From Demequina silvatica (GTDB taxonomy: Bacteria > Actinomycetota > Actinomycetes > Actinomycetales > Demequinaceae), in NCBI RefSeq assembly GCF_000971215.1, contig NZ_BBMA01000004.1:1-64000 (forward strand): DNA of 64,000 bases. Reading direction: 5' to 3'. Of this stretch, positions 55,703 to 63,024 are shown piece after piece. The position numbers and the translations under genes were made by a program. Each line of letters begins with the position of its first letter. Positions within the stretch are counted from its first letter, which is position 1. The notes below the pieces were generated by a model, which had not been told where the DNA came from, searched no databases, and worked only from the letters and a program-made list of their open reading frames with translations.

Positions 55703-57423
55703 CGGTCCTCCTCGGGGGTGGCGGCGAGCGCGGGGGCGAGCGGCGGCGGGACGCGGCGAGGCGCGGCCACCTCGTAGGCCGCGCCCAGCGACAGCAGGGC
55801 GTTGTCGGTGTACGCACGCCCCGCGAAGGTGAGGCCGACCGGCATCCCCGACGAGCGCATCGTCCCCATGGGAACCGTGACCGTGGGCACGCCCAGGTGA
55901 CGGATCGCGAGGTTGCCGTTGGCGATCCAGACGCCGTTGCGCCAGCCCGCGTCCGCGGAGGCGTGGTTCACGTCCATGTCGGCGCGGGCGACGTCGGCGA
56001 CCGCGGGGAACACGAGGGCGTCGAGGCCCCGGCCGTCCATCCAGTCCTCGAGATCGGCGCGGCGGATCGCCTCGAGGCCGGCGAGGCCCTCGGCGAGCGT
56101 CGGGATGTCCTCAAGGCGCATCCCGGGATGGGAGCGGACCCAGGCGGGGTAGTCGGCGATGTCGTCGTCGAAGCCGTCGTAGCGGTCGGGCAGCGCGCCG
56201 GGCGGGGCGGGGAAGATGGTGGCGCCGTCGACGTCGGCCAGCGTGCGAAGGGTGGGGTCGCCGTTCGCGGCGAGGAAGTCCTCCCACGCCCACGCGGACA
56301 GGTCAAGGATCTCGCGCGCGAGGTAGCCCGGGGGGAGTTCGGTGCGGGTGCGGATGGTGGGGGCGCCGGGACGGTCGCCCTCGTAGCGCGTGATCATGGG
56401 CAGGTCGACGTGGACCACGGTGGCGCCGGCGGCTTCGAGGTCGGCGCGGGCGCGCTCCCAGAGGGCGATGACGTCCGGGTGGGTGTCGATGCGGGCGCCG
56501 GTGGGGCCGCCGATGCCGGACTGGTCCGCCGTGCCGGCGTCGGGGTCGGCGTTGACGTACATGCGCGGGACGCCGAGCGTGACGCCCGTGAGCGAGGCGC
56601 CGACCGCGAGGGCGGGATAGCTCGCGGGTCGCACCTCGGAGGCGAGCGGCAGAGGGACCCAGGGCTGGGCACGCCAGAGGTCGCCGCGGGTCTCGGGGTC
56701 GTCGGCGACGATCGTGTCGAGGATCTCGAGCAGGTCCGCCATGGTGCGCGTGTGCGGCACCACCACGTCCATGGTGGGCACCAGCGGCCAGTTGCCCCGC
56801 ACCGAGATGACGCCGCGCGACGGCGTGTACGCGCACAGCGCGTTGTGGGAGGCCGGGCCGCGGCCGCTGGACCAGGTCTCCTCGCCCAGCCCGAACGCGG
56901 CCAGGCTCGCCGCGGTCGCTACCCCCGAGCCGTTGGAGGAGCCGGACGCGAAGGGTGCGGCCAGGTGATCGGGGTTGTAGGGGCTCTCGGCGCGGCCGTA
57001 GAGCCCGCGCTGCATGCCGCCGTTCGCCATCGGGGGCATGTTGGTGAGACCCAGGCAGATCGCGCCTGCGGCGCGCAGCCGTTCGATGGTGAACGCGTCG
57101 TGCTGCGCGACCAGGTCCGCGAACGCCGGGCTCCCGGCCGCGGCCGTGAGCCCACGCACCAGGTACGAGTCCTTGGCGGTGTACGGGATGCCGTCGAGCG
57201 GGCCGAGCGTCGCGCTGGCGGCGCGGCGGACGTCCGAGGCCGCCGCCTCGGCGAGCGCGGCGGGGTTGGTCACCACGATCGCGTTGAGGGCGGTGGCGGT
57301 GCCGGGGGCGTCGTAGGCGGCCGCGCGGTCCCGGTAGGCGTGGACGAGCTCGACCGCGGTCGTGCGGCCCGCCTCGAGGGCGGCGCGGAGCTCCGCGATG
57401 GTGGCCTCGACGACGTCGAACAC
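55699..57423 (-). CDS. Amidase-signature family hydrolase
   Basis: A 574-residue amidase-signature (AS) hydrolase. The Ser-Ser-Lys triad is visible: K84 in GIPYTAKDSYL, the cis-serine in FASGSSNGSGVA (about 160-169) and S186 in GEETWSSGRGPASHNALCAYTPS, where the usual GGSI(R) is altered to WSSGR. Substrates of such enzymes range from aliphatic amides to carbamoyl compounds. I prefer the GTG at 57423, which has GGGAG 6 nt before it, over the GTG at 57441. It leads the operon with aguA and is divergent from a TetR gene that probably controls both. Confidence 0.88.
   Translation of the reverse strand: MFDVVEATIAELRAALEAGRTTAVELVHAYRDRAAAYDAPGTATALNAIVVTNPAALAEAAASDVRRAASATLGPLDGIPYTAKDSYLVRGLTAAAGSPAFADLVAQHDAFTIERLRAAGAICLGLTNMPPMANGGMQRGLYGRAESPYNPDHLAAPFASGSSNGSGVATAASLAAFGLGEETWSSGRGPASHNALCAYTPSRGVISVRGNWPLVPTMDVVVPHTRTMADLLEILDTIVADDPETRGDLWRAQPWVPLPLASEVRPASYPALAVGASLTGVTLGVPRMYVNADPDAGTADQSGIGGPTGARIDTHPDVIALWERARADLEAAGATVVHVDLPMITRYEGDRPGAPTIRTRTELPPGYLAREILDLSAWAWEDFLAANGDPTLRTLADVDGATIFPAPPGALPDRYDGFDDDIADYPAWVRSHPGMRLEDIPTLAEGLAGLEAIRRADLEDWMDGRGLDALVFPAVADVARADMDVNHASADAGWRNGVWIANGNLAIRHLGVPTVTVPMGTMRSSGMPVGLTFAGRAYTDNALLSLGAAYEVAAPRRVPPPLAPALAATPEEDR
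55856..55865 (-). repeat. GGACGATGCG interspersed motif (in coding DNA)
   Basis: Exact copy in the amidase gene, preceded by CCCATGG and followed by CTCGTCGG. It is read in another frame here (TMRSS), unlike most coding copies. Confidence 0.75.
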
Positions 57424-57450
57424 GCGAGCTCCCGGTGGCACGAGCGGCAG

Positions 57451-57466
57451 TTGATCGGTTGATCAA
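57451..57466. promoter_or_regulatory. Candidate TetR operator TTGATCGGTTGATCAA
   Basis: TTGATC occurs twice in direct order and the second copy forms the palindrome TTGATCAA. The site lies between the divergent amidase-aguA operon and the TetR gene, where it would block both promoters. Confidence 0.5.
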
Positions 57467-57494
57467 TTCGGCTCGACGCTACAGAATCGGGGGC

Positions 57495-58073
57495 ATGCCG
57501 TCAACGCCCGCCCCCGCGCAGTCCCGCCTCCCGGGCGAGGCGCGCCGCGCCGCGATCCTCGAGGCCGCGACCGCCCTCGCCCGCGCCGATGGGCTCGCCG
57601 CGCTCACCCTGCGGCGAGTGGGGGAGCGCGCCGGGGTGGCGTCCGGCCTCGTGGCGCACTATGTCGACGGCATGGACGCGCTGGTCGCGGAGGTGTTCAC
57701 GGGCATCTCCGCGGGGGAGCGCGCCGAGGTCGCGGCGATCGACCGCCTGGCCCCGCTGGTGCGGACGCTCACCGACGGCTCGCGGGATGCGGTGACCCTC
57801 GTGTGGGTGCAGGCGTGGGCCGCGGCCCCGGGCAACGCCGCGCTTGCCGCCGCGGTCCGCGCGGAGATGGACGCGTGGCAGGCGCTGCTCGAGGAGTGCC
57901 TGGTCGCGGCGGGTGCGGCGGATCCCGCGCCGATCGCCCGGACGCTGCTGGGCATGATCGACGGCGTCAACGCGCACGCGCTCGCCGGCTGGCGGGAGCG
58001 CCGCGAGCACGCGGACCTGCTGCTGCGCTCGCTCGCCGCGATGCTCGGCGTGGAGGTCGACGCGCTCAGCTGA
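57495..58073 (+). CDS. TetR-family transcriptional regulator
   Basis: A 192-residue repressor-type protein. The HTH (RRAAILEAATALARADGLAALTLRRVGERAGVASGLVAHYVDGMDALVAEVF, about 17-65) is typical; HYVDGMDAL replaces the common HHFGSKEEL. The C-terminal ligand domain resembles that of BetI/RutR-like regulators. The ATG at 57495 is preceded by CAGAAT, 7 nt away, so it may be leaderless. It is divergent from the amidase-aguA operon and its end overlaps the convergent glutaminase by 8 bp. The inducer may be agmatine or an amide (inference). Confidence 0.9.
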   Translation: MPSTPAPAQSRLPGEARRAAILEAATALARADGLAALTLRRVGERAGVASGLVAHYVDGMDALVAEVFTGISAGERAEVAAIDRLAPLVRTLTDGSRDAVTLVWVQAWAAAPGNAALAAAVRAEMDAWQALLEECLVAAGAADPAPIARTLLGMIDGVNAHALAGWRERREHADLLLRSLAAMLGVEVDALS

Positions 58074-58974
58074 CCCCGCGCGTGTCGGCGACCAGCGGGG
58101 CGATCGCGCGGGCCACGGCCTGCGCGCGCACCGGGTTGCCCGCGGCATCCAGCCCGGGGGAGTAGGCGGCGAGCGCGCCGGCGCCAGGCGCCACCATGAC
58201 GAGCCCGCCCGCGATGCCGCTCTTCGCGGGCACGCCCACCGCGGCCATCCAGGTGTGGCTGGCCTCGTAGAGGCCGGCGAGCGCCATCGCGCGCAGCGCG
58301 ACGTCCGCGGCCTCCGCGCTCACCACCCGTGCGCCCGTGACGGGGTCACGTCCGCCGCCGGCGAGCACCGCGCCCATGCGCGCGAGATCCGCGACGGTGA
58401 GTTCCACGCAGGACTGCAGCGTGTACAGGTGAAGCGCCTGCTCCAGCGGGCACCCGAGCAGGCGCCGCTCCTCGAGCAGGGTCGCGAGCAGCCTGTTGCG
58501 CTGGTTGGAGGCGTGGATCGCGTCCACCATGACCGGGTCGGCGCGCAGCTCCCTGCCCGCGAACGCCGACAGGCCGTCCGTGATCGCGCCGGCGCCCGTG
58601 AGCAGGCTCGCCGCCGTGATCGCGCCCGGGTTGACCATCGGGTTGGTGCGGCCGTCGGGGCTCAGCCGGATCGCCTCGGGATCGTTGAAGGCGAGCCCGG
58701 TCGCCGTCATCCCGGTACGGGCGATCACCGCCTCTGCGCCGACGGCGTCGACGGCGAGCGCCAGCACGAACGGCTTGGCCACCGACATAAGGATGAACGG
58801 CGCGGACGCGGCGCCGGCCGCCGCGCGGTCCCCGTCGAGGGGATGCCACGCGGCGGCCAGCAGGCCGGGGTCCACCGCCGCCAGGGCGGGGTAGACGTCG
58901 GTGACGCGGCCGGGGGAGCCGGCCCGCGCATCGTCCACCGCCGCGGCGAGGGCGGGCGTGGGTACGGAGGTCAC
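58066..58974 (-). CDS. glsA: Glutaminase A
   Basis: A 302-residue serine-dependent beta-lactamase-like glutaminase that hydrolyses glutamine to glutamate and ammonia. The catalytic SxxK is S64-K67 (ILMSVAKPF). NPMVNPGAI and LYTLQSCVELTVADLARMGAVLAGGG, and AGGLVMVAPGAGALAAYSPGLD at the end, are family-specific. The start is the GTG at 58974. Together with GadB, 19 kb away, it could form the glutamine-glutamate-GABA acid-resistance route: ammonia release plus proton-consuming decarboxylation. Confidence 0.94.
   Translation of the reverse strand: MTSVPTPALAAAVDDARAGSPGRVTDVYPALAAVDPGLLAAAWHPLDGDRAAAGAASAPFILMSVAKPFVLALAVDAVGAEAVIARTGMTATGLAFNDPEAIRLSPDGRTNPMVNPGAITAASLLTGAGAITDGLSAFAGRELRADPVMVDAIHASNQRNRLLATLLEERRLLGCPLEQALHLYTLQSCVELTVADLARMGAVLAGGGRDPVTGARVVSAEAADVALRAMALAGLYEASHTWMAAVGVPAKSGIAGGLVMVAPGAGALAAYSPGLDAAGNPVRAQAVARAIAPLVADTRGVS
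58927..58936 (-). repeat. GGACGATGCG interspersed motif (in coding DNA)
   Basis: Exact copy on the coding strand of glsA, followed by CGGGCCGGCT, nearly the extended consensus. It encodes DDA in AAAVDDARAGSPG close to the N-terminus. Confidence 0.82.
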
Positions 58975-59002
58975 GCCAACGATGCTCCCACGCCCGCGGG
59001 CG

Positions 59003-60742
59003 TCAGGACGCGGGCTGGTCCGCCTGTCGCGACGCCTCGAGCTCGCGCAGCTCGCGGCGCAGCACCTTGCCCACGTTGTTCTTGGGCAGGGCGTCGATGA
59101 ACTCGATCTCGCGGGGGCGCTTGTAGCCGGTCAGGCGCTCCTTGAGGTAGACGCGGAGCTCGTGCTCGGTGAGGGAGCTGTCGCGGCGCACCACGAACAG
59201 CTTGGGCACCTCGCCCGAGTGCTCGTTGGGGATGGGGATGGCGCCGGCCTCGACCACCTTCGGGTGGAGCATGGCGGCGTCCTCGATCTCGCCCGGGTAC
59301 ACGTTGAAGCCGCCGCAGACGATGATCTCCTTCTTGCGGTCGACGATGGTGAAGAAGCCGTCCTCGGACTCGATGGCGATGTCGCCCGTGAGGAGCCAGC
59401 CGTCCGCCGTGATGACGCGCGCGCTCTCCTCGGGCTGGTTCCAGTAGCCCTGCATCACCTGCGGGCCGCGGACGGCGAGCTCGCCGCGCTCCCCGAGGGG
59501 CAGCGGGTTGGCCTCGTCGTCGACGATGCGCACGTCGGTGGACGGCAGCGGCACGCCGATGGTGCCGATCCGCGGCGGCATGTGCGTGGGGTTGACGCTC
59601 ACCACGGGCGACGCCTCGGTGAGGCCGTAGCCCTCGGTGATGTCGTGGCCGGTGACGGCCTTCCAGCGGTCCGAGACGGCCGAGCGCACGGCCATGCCGC
59701 CGCCCACGGTGAGGCGCAGGCGCGTGAAGTCGATGTCCTTGAATCCGTCCGCGTCGAGCAGCGCGCCGGCGAGCGTGCTCACCAGGATGAGGCCGTCCGG
59801 CTTGGACGCGCCGAGCGTCTTGATGAAGCCGGGCAGGTCGCGCGGGTTGGTGATGAGCACGTTGTGCGCGCCGAACCGGAAGAAGCCGATGCAGTTCACC
59901 GTGAGGGAGAACACGTGATAGAGCGGCAGCGCAGCGATGATGACCGACTGGCGCTCCTCGCCCAGCGTGTTGCGGATCTGGGCCATGAACTGGTCCTGGT
60001 TGGCCAGCAGGTTGCCGTGCGTGAGCACCGCCGCCTTCGCGCCGCCCGTGGTGCCGCCCGTGTACTGGAGGAACGCGACGTCCTCGTGCGTGAGTCCCGG
60101 GTCGGTGAGGCGCGCCGGGTCGCCCGAGGCGAGCGCCTTGGTGAAGGGGATCGCGCCGGGCAGCGAGTACGCCGGCACCATCTTCTTCACGTTCGCGGCG
60201 AGGAAGTTGACGATCGCGCGCTTGGGCTGGGGCAGCATGTCCGCCACCTGGGTGACGATCACGTGCTCGATGGTGGTCTGCGGCAGCACCTGCTCGACCT
60301 TGTCGGCGAAGTTCGCGAGCACCACGATCGCCTTGGGGGCAGCATCGCGGAACACGCCCTCCATCTCTCGCGCCGTGTACAGCGGGTTGGCGTTCACCAC
60401 GATGAGGCCCGCCCGCAGCGCGCCGTACAGCGCGACGGGGTACTGCAGCAGGTTGGGCATCTGGAGGACGATCCGGTCTCCCTTGACCAGGCCGAGCTCG
60501 TGCTGGAGGAACGCGGCGAAGCGGCTCGCGTGGGCGTCCACCTCGCGGAACGTCAGCGTCCCGCCGAGGTTGGAGAACGCGACCTTGTCGCCGTGGTTGC
60601 GGGCGGCCTCGGCGACCATCGCGCCGAGCGAGGACTCGTGGGCCGGCTCGATCGCGTGCGGCACGCCCGGACCGTAGTAGCGGTACCAGGGACGCTCGTC
60701 GCCGTTGACGGGGTCGTATGCCGGGGGAAGGTCAGATGGCAT
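59003..60742 (-). CDS. Long-chain fatty acid-CoA ligase (FadD type)
   Basis: A 579-residue AMP-forming acyl-CoA synthetase. The ATP loop is YTGGTTGGAKAAVLTH, the A5 motif GYGLTEASPVVSVNP, and the hinge and C-terminal blocks GWLLTGDIAIESEDGFFTIVDRKKEIIVCGGFNVYPGEIED and LPKNNVGKVLRREL with the catalytic lysine are complete. It activates fatty acids with ATP and CoA for beta-oxidation or lipid synthesis. The ATG at 60742 is my choice; ATGs at 60754 and 60760 are also open. It lies 72 bp downstream of the HtdX-like gene, probably in the same operon. Confidence 0.93.
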   Translation of the reverse strand: MPSDLPPAYDPVNGDERPWYRYYGPGVPHAIEPAHESSLGAMVAEAARNHGDKVAFSNLGGTLTFREVDAHASRFAAFLQHELGLVKGDRIVLQMPNLLQYPVALYGALRAGLIVVNANPLYTAREMEGVFRDAAPKAIVVLANFADKVEQVLPQTTIEHVIVTQVADMLPQPKRAIVNFLAANVKKMVPAYSLPGAIPFTKALASGDPARLTDPGLTHEDVAFLQYTGGTTGGAKAAVLTHGNLLANQDQFMAQIRNTLGEERQSVIIAALPLYHVFSLTVNCIGFFRFGAHNVLITNPRDLPGFIKTLGASKPDGLILVSTLAGALLDADGFKDIDFTRLRLTVGGGMAVRSAVSDRWKAVTGHDITEGYGLTEASPVVSVNPTHMPPRIGTIGVPLPSTDVRIVDDEANPLPLGERGELAVRGPQVMQGYWNQPEESARVITADGWLLTGDIAIESEDGFFTIVDRKKEIIVCGGFNVYPGEIEDAAMLHPKVVEAGAIPIPNEHSGEVPKLFVVRRDSSLTEHELRVYLKERLTGYKRPREIEFIDALPKNNVGKVLRRELRELEASRQADQPAS

Positions 60743-60814
60743 GGGGAAGGTCATCCTCATCGATGGTCGGACACGGTGCGCAGCATTCTGGTGCCTGGGA
60801 GGCCGCCACGCCAA

Positions 60815-61675
60815 TCAACGCGCGGGGTGGACACCCAGCAATACGTGCGGTTTCACACCGTCCTTGGTGGTCACCGCCAAACGGAGTCCCTCAGCGTTGG
60901 GGGATACCGCAAGGCCCACGGTACCGGGCAGCAGAACTGGCTTGAGGAAGGCCGCGTCGGCGCGGTGCGCCGCGGGGATCCGCCCCTCGACGGCGGCGAG
61001 GGCGCGCGCATGCGTCCACATGCCGTGGATGATGGGCCGCGCGAAGCCGAACGCCCGTGCCGCGACGCGGCTGGTGTGGATGAGGTTCGGGTCCTGCGAC
61101 ACGCGTCGGTAGTCGCGGCCCAGGTGGGCGGGGAGGCGCCAGCGCGCGATCGGCTGGACGGGCTCCCACGGCTCGCGCTCGACCCCGGCTGCCGCGGCGC
61201 CGGGCGCCTCCATGCCCGTCGCCAGGTACGTGCTCACGCCGTCCCACACCGCCTCGCCGTCGACCTCCGCGCGCCCGACCAGGTCGAGCATCGCGCCGCG
61301 CGCGTGCGGCCTCAGGTTCTCGACATGCACCTGGAGCGCGAGCCGCTCCGTCGCGCGGACGGGGCGGAGCAGCGTCATGGTGTTGGTCGCGTGTACCGCT
61401 CCCACCAGCCGCACGGAGGAGCGGCGGTCGCCGAGCAGTGCCACGTGCAGGGGGAACGTGAGGACGTGGATCCAGGTCGCCGGCACCGTGTCGCGCAGCG
61501 TGTAGCCGCACACCCGCGAGTAGTCCGCGAGGCGGTCCAGGTCCTGCACCACGCCGTCGACCCGGACGGCGTGCGCCGGGATGCGCGCCTCGCGGGCGCG
61601 GCTGGGCACCAGCGCGCGGGCGAAGGCGGCGCCCATGGGAGGCAGCGCCTCGAGCGTCTCGACGTCGCGTCCCAT
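60815..61675 (-). CDS. MaoC/HtdX-like 3-hydroxyacyl-thioester dehydratase
   Basis: A 286-residue hotdog-fold dehydratase. The hydratase motif is found in the C-terminal hotdog, DPNLIHTSRVAARAFGFARPIIHGMWTHARAL, with the catalytic aspartate and histidine (D..N.IH). The length and position next to a FabG4-type gene match mycobacterial HtdX (Rv0241c). It removes water from (R)-3-hydroxyacyl-CoA or -ACP. Its ATG overlaps the stop of the upstream reductase gene (TGATG), which shows coupled translation. Confidence 0.9.
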   Translation of the reverse strand: MGRDVETLEALPPMGAAFARALVPSRAREARIPAHAVRVDGVVQDLDRLADYSRVCGYTLRDTVPATWIHVLTFPLHVALLGDRRSSVRLVGAVHATNTMTLLRPVRATERLALQVHVENLRPHARGAMLDLVGRAEVDGEAVWDGVSTYLATGMEAPGAAAAGVEREPWEPVQPIARWRLPAHLGRDYRRVSQDPNLIHTSRVAARAFGFARPIIHGMWTHARALAAVEGRIPAAHRADAAFLKPVLLPGTVGLAVSPNAEGLRLAVTTKDGVKPHVLLGVHPAR

Positions 61676-63024
61676 CAGGCGCCCACCATGTTCTGGCCGC
61701 ACACGCGGATCACCTGGCCGGTGACCCCCTGGGAGGCGGGGTCGCACAGGTAGCCGATGGTCTCGGCGACATCGATGGGGTTGCCGCCCTGGCTCAGGCT
61801 GTTGGCGCGGCGGAAGATCTCGCGCTGCACGAACGGGATCTTCGCCGTCATCTCCGTCTCGATGAAGCCGGGCGCGACCGCGTTGGCGGTGATGCCGCGG
61901 GACGCGAGGTCGGGCGCCATCGCGGCGACCAGCCCGGCCACGCCCGCCTTCGACGCCGCGTAGTTGGTCTGGCCCTTGTTGCCTGCGAGGCCCGAGGTGG
62001 AGGCGACGCCCACGATCCTGCCGTCGGCCGCCATGCCGCCCTCGGTCGCCGGGTCGAGCAGCACGGCGTTGATGCGCATCTCCGCCGCGAGGTTCACGTC
62101 GAGCACCGAGGCCCAGCGCGCCGCGTCGGTGTTGACCAGCATCTTGTCCCGCGTGATCCCTGCGTTGTGCACCATCGCGTGGATCCTGGCCCCGCGCGCG
62201 GCGACGTGCTCCGCGATCCTGGCCCCCGCATCGTCCCCCGTGATGTCGAGCTGCAGCGCGGTGCCGCCCACCTCGTTGGCCACCGCGGCGAGCGCCTCGC
62301 CGGCGGCCGGGATGTCGACGGCGACGATGGTCGCCCCGTCGCGCGCGAGCGTCCGGGCGATCGCGGCGCCGATGCCGCGTGCGGCGCCCGTCACCACGCA
62401 GATGCGGCCCTCGAGCGGTCGCTCCTCGAGGCGGGACGCGGGCGCGCCGCCGGGGGCCACGCGCCACGTCTGGCCGTCCACGAACGCGGACCGGCCCTGG
62501 AGCAGGAAGCCGAGCGTCGAGACCAGGTCGCCGGGCGCGACGCCGGGCCCCGCGTACACGAGGTTGGCGGTCGCACCGCCGCGCAGCTCCTTGCCGACGG
62601 TGCGGTTGATGCCGTCGAGGGCGCGCGCGACGGCGTCCGCCTCCCAATCCGAGCCGGTCGCGGGGCGGGCGACCACCACGATGCGCCCCGACCGCTCGAT
62701 GCCGCGCACGGCCGGTCGCAGCACGGCGCGCAGTGCCTCGAGCTCGGCGACGGTGCGCACATCGGTCGCGTCGACCACGAGCGCGCCGATCCGGTCGCCG
62801 TAGCCGGGCGCGTCCTCGCCGGAGTCGACCACGGGCGCCTCGTGGGCGCGGCCCAGGAGCGCGAGCGTGTCCGCGACCAGCGTCGACGTGCCGAGCGGCG
62901 CGAGCACGATCGCTCCGGCGGGAAACTCGCGGCCCCGGCGCAGGCGCGGCGGCTCGTGGAGACCGGCCTTGGCGGCCACCTTGCGGCCGACGGGTGAGTA
63001 GAAGGCCTTCTCGAGCGCGCTCAT
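61675..63024 (-). CDS. FabG4-type 3-oxoacyl reductase
   Basis: A 449-residue SDR of the long FabG4 type (Rv0242c), with an N-terminal flavodoxin-like, non-catalytic domain (about 1-200) and a C-terminal ketoreductase domain (from VVTGAARGIGAAIARTLARDG). The catalytic Ser/Tyr/Lys are in GVASTSGLAGNKGQTNYAASKAGV, and NAGITRDKMLVN is standard FabG. It reduces 3-oxoacyl-CoA or -ACP with NADH, as the mycobacterial enzyme does. It starts 1 bp before the thiolase stop ends (TGATG overlap) and is coupled to the dehydratase. Confidence 0.93.
   Translation of the reverse strand: MSALEKAFYSPVGRKVAAKAGLHEPPRLRRGREFPAGAIVLAPLGTSTLVADTLALLGRAHEAPVVDSGEDAPGYGDRIGALVVDATDVRTVAELEALRAVLRPAVRGIERSGRIVVVARPATGSDWEADAVARALDGINRTVGKELRGGATANLVYAGPGVAPGDLVSTLGFLLQGRSAFVDGQTWRVAPGGAPASRLEERPLEGRICVVTGAARGIGAAIARTLARDGATIVAVDIPAAGEALAAVANEVGGTALQLDITGDDAGARIAEHVAARGARIHAMVHNAGITRDKMLVNTDAARWASVLDVNLAAEMRINAVLLDPATEGGMAADGRIVGVASTSGLAGNKGQTNYAASKAGVAGLVAAMAPDLASRGITANAVAPGFIETEMTAKIPFVQREIFRRANSLSQGGNPIDVAETIGYLCDPASQGVTGQVIRVCGQNMVGA
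62227..62236 (-). repeat. GGACGATGCG interspersed motif (in coding DNA)
   Basis: Exact copy on the coding strand of the FabG4-type gene, preceded by ACGG and followed by GGGGCCAGGA; encodes DDA in DITGDDAGARIAEH. Confidence 0.8.
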
